DNA of 64,000 bases, taken from contig NZ_JBGGGT010000001.1 in NCBI RefSeq assembly GCF_041276405.1, positions 1,999,001 through 2,063,000 on the forward strand. Reading direction: 5' to 3'. The stretch comes from Microvirga sp. TS319 (GTDB lineage Bacteria > Pseudomonadota > Alphaproteobacteria > Rhizobiales > Beijerinckiaceae). The notes under the pieces were generated by a model. That model worked only from the letters and a program-made list of their open reading frames with translations, searched no databases and was not told the DNA's origin. The translations under genes and the position numbers were made by a program. Below, in pieces: positions 31,251-40,117 of the stretch. Within the stretch, counting starts at the first letter, position 1. Each line of letters starts with the position of its first letter.

Positions 31251-32050
31251 TGCGAGACAAGAACGCCCTTGGACTCGAAGATATCGCGAATCTGCCGAAC
31301 ATAGCCGTGATAGGCCTTGTCCTCGTGCGTCCGCGTCCATTGACGGGGGCGTGGCATGTCGATCTTGAGGTCGAGATCGACACGGCCGGGGCGCGGCGAC
31401 ATGACGAGCACGCGATCGGCCAGGAACACGGCTTCGTCGATGCCATGGGTGATGAACAATACCGTATTGCGAACCCGCAGCCACATCGATTGCAGATCCA
31501 TGATCATCTGCTCGCGCGTCAGGGCATCGAGAGCGCCGAAAGGCTCATCCATGAGAAGCAGACCTGGCTCCTGGATCAGTGCCCGGCAGATCGCAACGCG
31601 CTGGCGCATGCCGCCCGAGAGTTCGGAGGGATATTTGTTGCCGAAGCCTTTGAGGCCGACCTGCGCGAGCAGCTCCTCGGCCCGCGCGCGGTATTTTGCA
31701 AGATCCAGGTGCTTGATCTCGATCGGAAGCAGGATGTTGTCGAGGACCGTGCGCCAGTAGAGAAGAAGATCCGATTGAAAGACCACCCCGGTCTTGGGAT
31801 GTGGCCGGTTGACCTTTTCTCCGTCAATCGCGATGTTGCCGGTCGAGGCAGGCGTCAGACCCGCGAGCAGCGAGAGCAACGTGCTCTTACCGCACCCGCT
31901 CGGCCCGACCACCGCCACGAAGCTCCCCGGCTCGATCTGGAGGTCGATTTTATCGAGGGCGAGGACGTCGTCGTCCTCTCGCGTCTGGTAGCTTTTCGAG
32001 AGCCTCGATATGTCGACTGCGGCCCCGCTGGTCTGGCTAGAGATACCCAT
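31247..32050 (-). CDS. ABC transporter ATP-binding protein (SsuB/TauB/ThiZ-like)
   Basis: 267 residues: Walker A GPSGCGKSTLLSLLAGL, Q-loop GVVFQSDLLLYWRTVLDNIL, signature LSGGMRQRVAICRALI, Walker B LLLMDEPFGALDALTREQM and H-loop VLFITHGIDEAVFLADRVLV. This is the nitrate/sulfonate/taurine/pyrimidine-precursor importer class. It is the third gene of an operon with a permease and binding protein whose promoter carries the shared GntR-type operator, so it probably imports the substrate of the catabolic island. Confidence 0.94.
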   Translation of the reverse strand: MGISSQTSGAAVDISRLSKSYQTREDDDVLALDKIDLQIEPGSFVAVVGPSGCGKSTLLSLLAGLTPASTGNIAIDGEKVNRPHPKTGVVFQSDLLLYWRTVLDNILLPIEIKHLDLAKYRARAEELLAQVGLKGFGNKYPSELSGGMRQRVAICRALIQEPGLLLMDEPFGALDALTREQMIMDLQSMWLRVRNTVLFITHGIDEAVFLADRVLVMSPRPGRVDLDLKIDMPRPRQWTRTHEDKAYHGYVRQIRDIFESKGVLVSH

Positions 32051-32117
32051 TGAACTGCCTCACTGTACGTCCCTTGATGTGGCCAAACGCCATTCACGTG
32101 TCTCACTTGCACCTGTC

Positions 32118-32951
32118 TCACTTGGCGGCGTCGCGCTTGTAGGTGACGCGAGACTCCACCATATCGACGACGAAGTAGAGCAGCACGCCGATCGCCGAGA
32201 TTGTCACGACGGTTGCGAAGTTGAGCGTGGTGTCGAACAGCGAGTTCGCCTGAAGCTGCAGGTATCCGAGGCCCCGTTCGGCGGAAACGTATTCGCCGAT
32301 GACCGCTCCGATCACGGCCAGAGAAACCGCCACTTTGAAGCCCCCGAAGATATTCGGCAGCGCCGCGGGAAGACGGATCTTGAAGAAGATCTGCCACTCG
32401 TTCGCCCCCATGGAACGGGCCAGGTTCACGAGGTTCTTGTCGAGGGACTGCAGGCCAACGACGGTCGAGATGACAATCGGAAAAAAGGAGATCAGGAACG
32501 CGAGCGTGATTTTCGGAGCCCAGCCGTAGCCGAGATACAGAACGAGGATGGGCGCGAGGGCGACCTTCGGCACCGTCTGCAGCGCAACGAGGATCGGGTA
32601 GATCGCCCGCTCGAAGGGCTTGGAATAGAAGATCGACAAAGCCAGCGGAATACCGATCACCGCTCCGAAGGTGAATCCCGCGATGACCTCGAAGAGCGTG
32701 ACGTAGGAATGGGCCGCAAGCAGCGGAATTTCGCTGACGATGCGCTTTGCGATCGCCAGCGGCGTCGGCAGAACGAACTCGGAGACTCCCAACAGCGGAA
32801 CCATGGCCTGCCAGGTTCCGATCAGGACAGCCGCCAGGACGAGCGCCGAGTAGCGCTCCATCCATGTGCTCCGTGCCTTTTTCTTGTGCTTCATGCTCTT
32901 CGACTGCTTCCCCAGCGCCTGACCGACGCCGACAATATCTGTGCTCGCCAC
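32118..32951 (-). CDS. ABC transporter permease (SsuC/ThiX-like)
   Basis: 277 residues with six membrane segments and the BPD_transp_1 EAA loop (LQSLDKNLVNLARSMGANEW, then QIFFKIRLPAALPNIFGGFK). The GTG at 32951 has GAGG seven bases upstream and follows the binding-protein stop by 7 bp, so the genes are coupled. Typical of sulfonate, taurine and N-heterocycle importers. A 67-bp gap separates it from the ATPase gene. Confidence 0.93.
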   Translation of the reverse strand: MASTDIVGVGQALGKQSKSMKHKKKARSTWMERYSALVLAAVLIGTWQAMVPLLGVSEFVLPTPLAIAKRIVSEIPLLAAHSYVTLFEVIAGFTFGAVIGIPLALSIFYSKPFERAIYPILVALQTVPKVALAPILVLYLGYGWAPKITLAFLISFFPIVISTVVGLQSLDKNLVNLARSMGANEWQIFFKIRLPAALPNIFGGFKVAVSLAVIGAVIGEYVSAERGLGYLQLQANSLFDTTLNFATVVTISAIGVLLYFVVDMVESRVTYKRDAAK

Positions 32952-32958
32952 CGTAGCC

Positions 32959-33951
32959 TCACTGCTTCAGAAGTTCGTTGGTGTAGAAGGAGGACAAAGG
33001 CTTGACGCCGCCGATGTCCTCGTCGAGCTTGATCAGCTCGATCGCGTTGGAGACGACTTTCTCGTCGATCCAGCCTACGGGCTTGCCGTCCGGATTCGGC
33101 ATCGATGCGGAAGTCGCCTCGATCTGCTTCTGGATGACCTTGTCGGACGGCCCACCCTGCCAGACCCCCTTCAGAACTGCGGTCGCACCGGCGGGATCGG
33201 CTCGAGTCATGTCGATCGCTTTCGCATTCGCCGTGAGGAACTTTCTGAGTGTCGCCCCCTTCTTCTCGATGCCTGAATTGCTTGCCACCAGGGCCAGTCC
33301 AGGCACTCCCAGCCCGTATTCCGGCAGGTCGAGGGTCGGGAATGTGGTTCCGGTTCGCTCCTCGAGCACGGGAAGGTCGTTGGTCCGGTAGACGCTGACC
33401 ACGTCGACCTGCTTCTGCAGGAATTGGGGAACGCGCGACTGCGCATCCATTTGGATCTTCTTGACCTTGCCGCAATCGACCTTGTTGATGTCGCAGAAGG
33501 CGCTGAGGTAAGAGGTGCCCGTCTCGCCGACGGCATGGGCGACGGTCTTGCCCTCGAGATCCTTCGGCGTCTTGACCGGTTTCTCGGGATGCGAGATGAG
33601 CGCGATGGGCGTCGTGGGCTGATACAGGGCGATGATCTTGACGGGCATCCCTTTCTGAATGGCCGAAATCGCGAAGATCCCGGGGAGCACGACGACATCT
33701 TCCTGGCCCTGGATCAGGGCACCGAGCGCGGCCTGTGCGCCCGCCCCTTCGCCGAGCTTCAGAGTCAGACCCGCGTCCTTGTACAGGCCTTTCTGCTCTC
33801 CCAGATAGAAGAAGCCGTATTCGCCCTTCAGCTTCCAGCTGAACCGGACATTGATGTCCTCCGCCATCGCGCTTTGGCTTGCCAAGGTGGCAGCGATGAC
33901 AGCAGTCGCCGTTAGCGCAACTCTTCGAACGAGACCTGCGGCATGAGACAT
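32959..33951 (-). CDS. ABC transporter substrate-binding protein (NMT1/THI5-like)
   Basis: 330 residues with a signal peptide (VALTATAVIAATLASQSAMA, cleavage before EDINV). The NMT1/THI5-like fold is seen in FYLGEQKGLYKDAGLTLKLG, GALIQGQEDVVVLPGIFAIS, and KDLEGKTVAHAVGETGTSYL. Members bind pyrimidines, riboflavin, taurine, sulfonates or hydantoin-like compounds. It is the first gene of the importer operon. An operator identical in layout to three others in the island lies about 96 bp upstream. Confidence 0.93.
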   Translation of the reverse strand: MSHAAGLVRRVALTATAVIAATLASQSAMAEDINVRFSWKLKGEYGFFYLGEQKGLYKDAGLTLKLGEGAGAQAALGALIQGQEDVVVLPGIFAISAIQKGMPVKIIALYQPTTPIALISHPEKPVKTPKDLEGKTVAHAVGETGTSYLSAFCDINKVDCGKVKKIQMDAQSRVPQFLQKQVDVVSVYRTNDLPVLEERTGTTFPTLDLPEYGLGVPGLALVASNSGIEKKGATLRKFLTANAKAIDMTRADPAGATAVLKGVWQGGPSDKVIQKQIEATSASMPNPDGKPVGWIDEKVVSNAIELIKLDEDIGGVKPLSSFYTNELLKQ

Positions 33952-34046
33952 TCTTCCCTCCCGAATACGACGCCCTGTGGCGTCATCTTTCTCTGAGCGG
34001 CCTGCCGTCTTCTATGGTGAGCGTGGAGGCATTTACGAACCGCATA

Positions 34047-34070
34047 CTTGATCTCATGTTGTGATCACAA
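34047..34070. promoter_or_regulatory. GntR-type operator A (importer promoter)
   Basis: TGATCT at 34049-34054 and TGATCA at 34062-34067 are separated by seven bases; the second half extends to the perfect palindrome TTGTGATCACAA. The same TGATC(A/T)-N7-TGATCA layout occurs at three other promoters in this island. Confidence 0.75.
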
Positions 34071-34300
34071 ATGGACTGTGTCAAGGGCAAGTTTCAGTCG
34101 GCCGTCGTTCGATCCGAACTCTCACGCGAAAGGCATCTCCGGCCGGCCGTGATGCTATAGTGTGGGTCAAAGAGGACCGTCGTCACGGCGGTGGGCAGCT
34201 TGGAGAAACCGACAGGGTTGATTCGGATTGCCGGAGCAAACCTTCCTTCGAAGGATGGGGAGCAGCGCTCCCGCCCAACGGGTCTCGATGATCATGCTGG

Positions 34301-34540
34301 AGCATCGAACGCCAAAGCAGAAACCGGCTTTGCGTGAAGCGATGCTCGAAACCAAGATGTTGAAGCATTGTGCGCAAGGCTGCACGCCGAGGCAATCGAC
34401 AGCAAGGGGCAACCCGGCGAGAATACAAACCGGCTTCCGCCCTCTCCGGGACTTTTTCCGGTGAAGAGAGTTCGTTCCGCCAGCGGAATACCAGGACATC
34501 GTTCTTGCGAAAGACCGGGTCCACTTTCGCACGATGCGCA
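34301..34540. repeat. Two intergenic palindromes between importer and G3E genes
   Basis: One runs from AGCATCGAACGCC to GAAGCGATGCT (34301-34346); the other from CATCGTTCTTGCG to CGCACGATGCG (34498-34540) with GACCGGGTCCAC inside. No convincing gene is visible between 34071 and 34586. Confidence 0.7.
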
Positions 34541-34586
34541 ATGCGGCGAAGCAAAGTGAAAAGTGCGTGATCTCGCTCTGTCGGAA

Positions 34587-35591
34587 TCAACTCCGGTGCG
34601 TGGACGCGAAGGTGCTGGGCAGCGATCTCATGATGGCGCTTTTGCTGAGATTGCGCGCGATGAAGACGAGCCATCCCTTTCGCTCGCCGTCGGGCCAGGC
34701 GGGCAGATATTCCGGGGGATAAACGACGTGCTGCACGCCGTGCACCACGAGGGGGCGCGGATCGCCTGCGACCGACAAGAGCCCTTTCACGCGCAGGATG
34801 CTACGGCCGCGGCTGACGAGGAGCAGCTCCATCCATTCCACGAAAGACGGCCAGTCGACTTCGCTTGCGACCTCGACCGTGAATGTCTCGATCCCGTCGC
34901 TGTGCTGGCCAACCGGCAGCGTGTTCGACATCTGGGTATAGCCCGGCTCCCAACTCTCCCGCTCTTCGAAGATATCCTGTGCGCGCGGCATCGCATTCTT
35001 GCTCGAGACGAGCGGGCTGACGCGCGCATTGATCCTGGAAATGCCGAGCCTGACGGCATCGAGCTGCCACGGCTCGACAATGTCCGACTTCGTGATGAGG
35101 ATGGTATCGGCCAGGGCGACCTGCTGGCTGGCCTCCGCGAACCGTCCGATGCTGTCGAGGCCGCTGACGGCGTCCACGGCCGTGACGATGCGCCCTGCGC
35201 GGTAGCCCCGCCGCAGGCGAAGGTCGCTCATCACTGCATGCATGATGGGAGCGGGATCGGCAAGACCCGTGGTCTCGACGACGACCTGGCGAAAGCGCAC
35301 CGCGTCTCCGCGCTGAGCCATCGCCAGGAGGTCCACCAGGGTCGATACGAGATCGTCGCGAACCGCGCAGCACAGGCACCCGGACGAGAGCAGTACGGCA
35401 TCTTCCGAAACTTCCCTCACGAGAAGATGATCGAGCCCGACCTCGCCGAACTCGTTGATGACGACGGCCGTATCGGCCAGGTCGGGTTCACCGAGGAGGT
35501 GCGTGAGAAACGTGGTCTTGCCGCTTCCGAGAAAGCCCGTCAGCACATGAACCGGTATTCTCTGATCGGGTTCGGAGGACGACGGCTGCAC
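34587..35591 (-). CDS. G3E-family GTPase (COG0523, CobW/YjiA-like metallochaperone)
   Basis: 334 residues from GTG 35591, two bases after the RidA stop. Motifs in order: Walker A TGFLGSGKTTFLTHLLG, VVINEFGEVGLDH, the zinc site SSGCLCCAVRDD (GCxCC), VVVETTGLADPAPI, and the GTP-base motif ITKSD; the CobW C-terminal domain follows (GLLSVAGDPRPLVVHGVQHV). COG0523 proteins deliver zinc or cobalt to metalloenzymes. The surrounding metal-dependent amidohydrolases are plausible clients. Third gene after the GntR regulator and RidA. Confidence 0.9.
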   Translation of the reverse strand: MQPSSSEPDQRIPVHVLTGFLGSGKTTFLTHLLGEPDLADTAVVINEFGEVGLDHLLVREVSEDAVLLSSGCLCCAVRDDLVSTLVDLLAMAQRGDAVRFRQVVVETTGLADPAPIMHAVMSDLRLRRGYRAGRIVTAVDAVSGLDSIGRFAEASQQVALADTILITKSDIVEPWQLDAVRLGISRINARVSPLVSSKNAMPRAQDIFEERESWEPGYTQMSNTLPVGQHSDGIETFTVEVASEVDWPSFVEWMELLLVSRGRSILRVKGLLSVAGDPRPLVVHGVQHVVYPPEYLPAWPDGERKGWLVFIARNLSKSAIMRSLPSTFASTHRS

Positions 35592-35593
35592 GG

Positions 35594-36061
35594 TCAGGCG
35601 ACCTCGAATATCGCATCCACCTCGACGGCGACGTTGCGCGGCAGGGAGCTGCAGCCGACGGCCGCGCGGGCATGACGCCCCGCCTCGCCGAAGACCGCCA
35701 CCATCAGGTCGGACGCGCCGTTGATGACCTTGGGATGATCCCCGAAGGCCGGATCGGCATTGACGAAGCCTCCGAGGCGCACGACTCCCACGACCCTGTC
35801 GAGATCGCCGTTCAGGGCATGCCGAAGCTGGGCGAGGATGTTGATCGCGCAAAGGCGGGCCGCGGCCTGACCCTCTTCGATGGATATGCCCGCGCCGAGC
35901 TTGCCGGTGAACTTGTCCTGGCCCCCGTCCCGAGGCACCTGCCCGGACACATACACCAGATTGCCCACGCGCCGCGCCGGCACGTAGTTCGCTGCTGGAG
36001 CAACCGCGTCCGGCAGGCTGATACCCAGCTCTGCCAGCTTATGCTCGTATCGTCCCCCCAT
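35594..36061 (-). CDS. RidA/YjgF/UK114-family protein
   Basis: 155 residues from ATG 36061 (GAGGAG eight bases upstream; an adjacent GTG is possible). Family blocks are VGNLVYVSGQVPRDGG, VRLGGFVNADPAFGDHPKVI and HARAAVGCSSLPRNVAVEVD with the conserved arginine. RidA proteins hydrolyse reactive imine/enamine intermediates or act as specific deaminases in catabolic operons. It lies between the GntR regulator and the G3E GTPase, pointing to an imine intermediate in the pathway, perhaps made by the amino-acid oxidase or opine dehydrogenase. Confidence 0.92.
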   Translation of the reverse strand: MGGRYEHKLAELGISLPDAVAPAANYVPARRVGNLVYVSGQVPRDGGQDKFTGKLGAGISIEEGQAAARLCAINILAQLRHALNGDLDRVVGVVRLGGFVNADPAFGDHPKVINGASDLMVAVFGEAGRHARAAVGCSSLPRNVAVEVDAIFEVA

Positions 36062-36073
36062 CACACACTCTCC

Positions 36074-36823
36074 TCAAGATACCTTGCGCGCCAAAAAGTC
36101 GAATTGCAGCTCCTGCCCCAAAGTGAAGGGCAACTCGATGCCCTGCGATCCGGCGACGCTGAGCAGCGCCCGGCAGGTTGTGCGGATATCCTGGACCACG
36201 CCGCGCTTCGCGGCCGTGGCATTCCCTGCCTTCAGGGCGGTCAGGATGGCCTCGTGGTCGGATGCGTTCCACGGCATGGAGGGGATCAGCAGCGACATGT
36301 ACATCGTCGGCCCGAACTGCAGCCAGAGAGACTCGATAAGCGGACTCAGCACTTCGGATTCGGCGGCGTTGTAGAGCGTGAAGTGGAATTCCTGATTGAT
36401 CGAAAGGCAGTTCATGATGTCGCGCCGTTCGATCGCCGTGAGCAGGTGCTTGTTGATCTTGGCAAGCTCGGTCGTCAGGGCCGGCGTCGCCTTTTCGACC
36501 GCGAGCTCGGTTGCCATGCCCTCCAAAAGCTCCCTCACGGCGAAGAGATGGCTCAGTTTTTCGGGGTTGAGGCGCGGTACGCGGACCGAGCCGCCCTTCG
36601 TCTCCTCCAGGGCATTCGCGGCAACGAGCCGGCTCAACACCTCCCGGACGGGCATCGGGCTGGTTCCCAAAGCCTCCGCGAGCTTGCGCAGGCTCATCAC
36701 CTGACCGGGCAGAAAAGCGCCGACCATGAGGCCGCGCCGCATGTAGTTCAGAACATGCTCATGGACATGGCCGCGCTCGGGCTTGGCCTGCGCGGGTTTT
36801 TCGGTTTTTGATTTCTCACTCAT
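36074..36823 (-). CDS. GntR-family (FadR/FCD) regulator, proposed master of the catabolic island
   Basis: 249 residues. The winged HTH (HVLNYMRRGLMVGAFLPGQV; ALGTSPMPVREVLSRLVAAN) is followed by an FCD domain with FHFTLYNAAESEVLSPLIES and WNASDHEAILTALKAGNATA, which supply metal/ligand-binding histidines. It heads a three-gene operon and is divergent from a cytosine-deaminase-like gene. The operator in that divergent region recurs at three other promoters, so this protein is the best candidate regulator for all four. Confidence 0.92.
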   Translation of the reverse strand: MSEKSKTEKPAQAKPERGHVHEHVLNYMRRGLMVGAFLPGQVMSLRKLAEALGTSPMPVREVLSRLVAANALEETKGGSVRVPRLNPEKLSHLFAVRELLEGMATELAVEKATPALTTELAKINKHLLTAIERRDIMNCLSINQEFHFTLYNAAESEVLSPLIESLWLQFGPTMYMSLLIPSMPWNASDHEAILTALKAGNATAAKRGVVQDIRTTCRALLSVAGSQGIELPFTLGQELQFDFLARKVS

Positions 36824-36957
36824 CGTTGATCCATATTCCGCGCCTTCCGTCTCGCGTCCAAGGCTCTCAGGCTTCGCGGCACGCAGCCCCGAAAGGGGCC
36901 TGCGGATGCCCTCCTCGAGGCGGGACCTCGGCGGGGGAGAGTTGACGGCGCCGCGTG

Positions 36958-36981
36958 TGTGATCTCATAGTGTGATCAATA
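36958..36981. promoter_or_regulatory. GntR-type operator B (gntR / amidohydrolase divergent promoter)
   Basis: TGATCT at 36960-36965 and TGATCA at 36973-36978, N7 between, in the space between the regulator and the amidohydrolase. This suggests autoregulation. The rest of 36824-37151 has no gene. Confidence 0.75.
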
Positions 36982-37151
36982 TTCCAAACCGTGCATGATG
37001 GCAACCTGTATTCCCATCATGCCCGCAAGCGGCCGCACAATGCGGCCACGACGGACGCCATGATGCATCATATCATCTCCCTCCCTGACAGTCATGGACC
37101 GGCCCCGAACTCCGCGGCCCGGCCGGCCGCTCCCCGGGAGTTCTCCAGGCG

Positions 37152-38540
37152 ATGACGAGCCGCTCGATGCCGATGCCGGTTCCCACCCAGGCAGTCCTTC
37201 GGGAGACGGTTGCCGCCCATGCGGCGCGGGGGCGCTACGTCCTCGGCAATGTGCGTCTCGATCCTTCCACCATGGCAGGAAGCTTCACACCGGCCGCAGA
37301 CGGGGACTTCGTCCTCGCCGACCTGACCGTCGAGGCCGGAAAGATCGCGAGGATTGCTGCCCCGCTCTCTGCATCCGAACGCTCCGGCGACGATGGGGCT
37401 CCTGTCGTCGATATCGGCGGACGGGTGGCGCTTCCCCTGTTTGTCGACTGCCACACCCATCTCGACAAAGGCCACATCCTGCCCCGAACGAGTGACGCCG
37501 ATGGTGCCTTCGCGACCGCGTTGTCCGCCGCCAAAGCGGACCGGGAGGCGAACTGGTCGTTCGAGGATCTACTGCGCCGCATGGACTTCTCCTTGCGCTG
37601 CGCCCACCACTACGGAACGAGAGCCGTCCGGACGCATCTCGACTCGCAGCCGCCGCAGGACGCGGTTTCGTGGCCGGTCTTCCGGGATCTTCGGGAACAA
37701 TGGCGCGATCGGATCGATCTGCAGGGCTCCTGCCTTTTCGGCATCGATTTCGCCCGCGACGAGGCGTTCCTCGCACGAATTTCACAGGTGGTCGCCGCCT
37801 GCGGCGGCGTGCTCGGCGCAGTCGCCTACCCCGTTCCCGACTTCGACAGGCTTCTCGACAGGATGTTCGCGGCCGCAGGACGCTACGGCCTCGATCTCGA
37901 TTTTCATGCCGACGAAACGGCAGACCCTTCGTCGGATTGCCTTCGGCGCATCGCTCTTGCGGCCCTTCGGGCGAAGGGACGCGGCAAGGTGCTGGTCGGA
38001 CATTGCTGCTCCCTCGCAAGCCAGCCAGCATCGACCGTCGGGGACACGCTCGGCCTTGTCGCCGATTCCGGAATTGCGGTCGTGTCCTTGCCCACCTGCA
38101 ACCTTTACCTGCAGGACCGTCGTCACGACGGCACGACGCCCCGATGGCGCGGCGTCACGCTTCTGCACGAGATGAGGCGCTACGGCATTCCCGTCGCGCT
38201 CGGTTCTGACAATACCCGGGATCCGTTTCACGCCTACGGCGATCTCGACATGCTCGATACCTATCGCCTCGGCACGCGCGTTCTTCATCTCGACAATCCG
38301 ACTGGAACCTGGCCGACGACCGTCTCGACGACCCCGGCGGCCATCATGGGGCTCGATCGGACTGGAGAAATCCGCGAAGGACTGTGGGCCGACTTCATCC
38401 TGTTCGAGGGCCGTTCCTGGTCCGAGATCCTGTCGCGCCCGGAAGGCAACCGCGTCGTCATCCGGGCCGGCTGCCCGCAAACCTCATCCCTGCCTTCCTA
38501 CGCAGAGCTCGACGGGCTCGCCGGCCTGGCTCCGGATTGA
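37152..38540 (+). CDS. Cytosine-deaminase-like amidohydrolase (CodA/AtzC family)
   Basis: 462 residues. It shows the subtype pattern of cytosine deaminase: HxH metal site in LFVDCHTHLDKGHILPR, DFHADETADPSS (catalytic His and Glu), VGHCCSL, VSLPTCNLYLQDR, and the metal Asp in VALGSDNTRDPFHAYGDLDM. It should hydrolyse a C=N or amide bond of a small N-heterocycle; CodA-type enzymes also accept creatinine, isoguanine and triazine products. Start ATG 37152 is followed by other in-frame ATGs, so the exact N-terminus is uncertain. It is divergent from the GntR operon at operator B. Confidence 0.9.
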   Translation: MTSRSMPMPVPTQAVLRETVAAHAARGRYVLGNVRLDPSTMAGSFTPAADGDFVLADLTVEAGKIARIAAPLSASERSGDDGAPVVDIGGRVALPLFVDCHTHLDKGHILPRTSDADGAFATALSAAKADREANWSFEDLLRRMDFSLRCAHHYGTRAVRTHLDSQPPQDAVSWPVFRDLREQWRDRIDLQGSCLFGIDFARDEAFLARISQVVAACGGVLGAVAYPVPDFDRLLDRMFAAAGRYGLDLDFHADETADPSSDCLRRIALAALRAKGRGKVLVGHCCSLASQPASTVGDTLGLVADSGIAVVSLPTCNLYLQDRRHDGTTPRWRGVTLLHEMRRYGIPVALGSDNTRDPFHAYGDLDMLDTYRLGTRVLHLDNPTGTWPTTVSTTPAAIMGLDRTGEIREGLWADFILFEGRSWSEILSRPEGNRVVIRAGCPQTSSLPSYAELDGLAGLAPD

Positions 38541-38579
38541 CCCCGACATACGGTTTCGCCCGACGGGGAACGGCGGGCG

Positions 38580-38684
38580 AGCGCATCGTGCGAAAAAGTG
38601 GCCCCTGTTTTTTGCACGATGCGCTCTTCCCACGAAGGGAGCATCGGACCCAAAAGTGGATTCCACTTTTCACGTCCGATGCTC
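38580..38684. repeat. Pair of intergenic palindromes (both main variants)
   Basis: AGCGCATCGTGCG...GCACGATGCGCT is followed directly by GAGCATCGGACC...CACGTCCGATGCTC. Both carry AAAGTGG near their centre. They separate two convergent genes. Confidence 0.8.
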
Positions 38685-38711
38685 CAGGACGACGGGAAGA
38701 CGACACCGACG

Positions 38712-39701
38712 TTAAACGGCAGCGCCCACCTGATACAGCTCGACCTTGGTTCCGTCCGGATCGGCGATGTAGATCGTCAACCCGTAAGGGCCGTTGTGGA
38801 GCTCATTGTAGTAGCGCACGCCGGCTTTCTTGAGCTTGGCGTCGAGCGACCGAACGTCATTGACCTCGAACGCGATGTGGTCGAGCTGACGATGACCGGC
38901 CTCGCGGCCGTTAATGAGCGCGATGCCCTGATGGAAGGCGGTGAACGGCCGTCCGTCGGCGAGCGGCTTGGCCGGCCTGATCGTGAACCCGAGCAGATCG
39001 GTGTAGAAGTCGACCGACTTCTCGATGTCGGACACCATGATCAGCTGATGACCGTAACTCGTCACACGGGGCTTTATCTGGTCGCCAATCCAGTCGAGAA
39101 CGTCCGATGAGGAGGCCACCTCGCAGAAATACTGCTTCCAGACCTGCTTGGCCGTGGCCTCCCAATCCGGGTTGACGCCCGAAATACAGTCGTCGACCGC
39201 GACGACGTCGAGGTCGCGGAGATAGGCTTCGCGGATGCTCGTCTCCACGCAGGCATTGGTCGTGGCTCCCGTGACGAAGAGGTGCTGCGTACCGAGCATC
39301 TTCAGCATCATCTCGAGGCGTGTCTCGTAGAAGGCTCCGAAACGGTGCTTGCGGATGACGAAGGACGGGTCGAACGCGGCCAGGGGCTTGAGCTCGTCGA
39401 TGATCTCCTCGTCCCAGCTGCCTGCCAGGGCCGAGACCTGCTTGCGGCGGGCGGTATGGCCCAGAAGCTTCTTCTTGGCGCGATTGTGGTCGAGGGCGAA
39501 ATGCTCCTGCATCGTCCAGATCACCGGGATCCCGACGTCCTGGCATCTCTTGATGAGCCGGGCGAGCGGCGGAACGATTGATGCCAGGCGCTTCGTGTCG
39601 ACCCCGGAGATGCCGAGCGTGCCCTTCTCATGGATGAACGCATTCTGCAGGTCGATGACCAACAGCGCCGACTTACGATAGTCGAGGACTTCCAAGCTCA
39701 T
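38712..39701 (-). CDS. Fusion of isochorismatase-like cysteine hydrolase and VOC (glyoxalase) domain
   Basis: 329 residues. Residues 1-205 form an isochorismatase-type amidase with the triad Asp17 (LLVIDLQNAF), Lys118 (VIRKHRFGAFYETRL) and Cys151 (TGATTNACVETSIREAYLRD). Residues 212-325 form a VOC domain with likely metal ligands His218 (SYGHQLIMVSDIEKSVDFY), His275 (QLDHIAFEVND) and Glu321 (PDGTKVELYQV). Amidase relatives include N-carbamoylsarcosine, maleamate, biuret and ureidoacrylate hydrolases. The fusion implies the amidase product or substrate is also handled by a VOC dioxygenase/isomerase. Its ATG overlaps the stop of the 4-OT gene. Confidence 0.88.
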   Translation of the reverse strand: MSLEVLDYRKSALLVIDLQNAFIHEKGTLGISGVDTKRLASIVPPLARLIKRCQDVGIPVIWTMQEHFALDHNRAKKKLLGHTARRKQVSALAGSWDEEIIDELKPLAAFDPSFVIRKHRFGAFYETRLEMMLKMLGTQHLFVTGATTNACVETSIREAYLRDLDVVAVDDCISGVNPDWEATAKQVWKQYFCEVASSSDVLDWIGDQIKPRVTSYGHQLIMVSDIEKSVDFYTDLLGFTIRPAKPLADGRPFTAFHQGIALINGREAGHRQLDHIAFEVNDVRSLDAKLKKAGVRYYNELHNGPYGLTIYIADPDGTKVELYQVGAAV

Positions 39702-39919
39702 CTGTGTTCCTCCGGCTTGTCGTTCTTGTTCTCTGCCATGTCGATGCCGAGAACGCCGCCGCGCCCCCAGCTGTCCTTGGCGGTTTCATGGATGACGACG
39801 TGCAGGTGATCGGGCTTGCATGCGGCCTCTTCCACCATGGCCTTCGTGATGGCCCTGACGAGGTTGCGCTTCTGCTCGACGGAGCGCCCCTCCCACATCT
39901 CGACGATGACGAACGGCAT
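39698..39919 (-). CDS. 4-oxalocrotonate tautomerase family protein
   Basis: 73 residues starting MPFVIVEMWEGRSVEQKRNL, with the N-terminal catalytic Pro after Met removal and the family's VRAITKAMVEEAACKPDHLH and VVIHETAKDSWGRGG. These small hexameric enzymes interconvert enol and keto acids, for example after ring opening. ATGA overlap with the isochorismatase-VOC fusion shows tight coupling, so they probably act on successive intermediates. The tail (about 12 residues) is longer and charged compared with classic 62-residue 4-OT. Confidence 0.9.
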   Translation of the reverse strand: MPFVIVEMWEGRSVEQKRNLVRAITKAMVEEAACKPDHLHVVIHETAKDSWGRGGVLGIDMAENKNDKPEEHR

Positions 39920-39951
39920 GTCTCTCCCCTTCCTTCTCTCTGGATGTTGTT

Positions 39952-40117
39952 CTAAAGCGTCGGACGTGAAATCGAACGCACGTCCGACGCTTTAACATTT
40001 TGACGGTGAGCATCTTTTCATGCAAAACCGGTTCCCACTTCCCGCGTTCGATGCTCCCTTCTTAGATCAGCGCATCGTGCGGAAAACCGGGTCCACTTTT
40101 CCGCACGATGCGCTAGC
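39952..40117. repeat. Three intergenic palindromes in a row
   Basis: TAAAGCGTCGGACGTG with complement CACGTCCGACGCTTTA, then GCATCTTTTCATGC...CGTTCGATGC, then GCGCATCGTGCGGAAAA with TTTTCCGCACGATGCGC ending CTAG. The final CTAG contains the stop codon of the next gene (40113-40115). Confidence 0.8.

Noticed and set aside
34183..34674. Minus-strand ORF between importer and G3E gene
   Set aside because: It runs through palindromic repeats and has no recognisable domain or ribosome-binding site.
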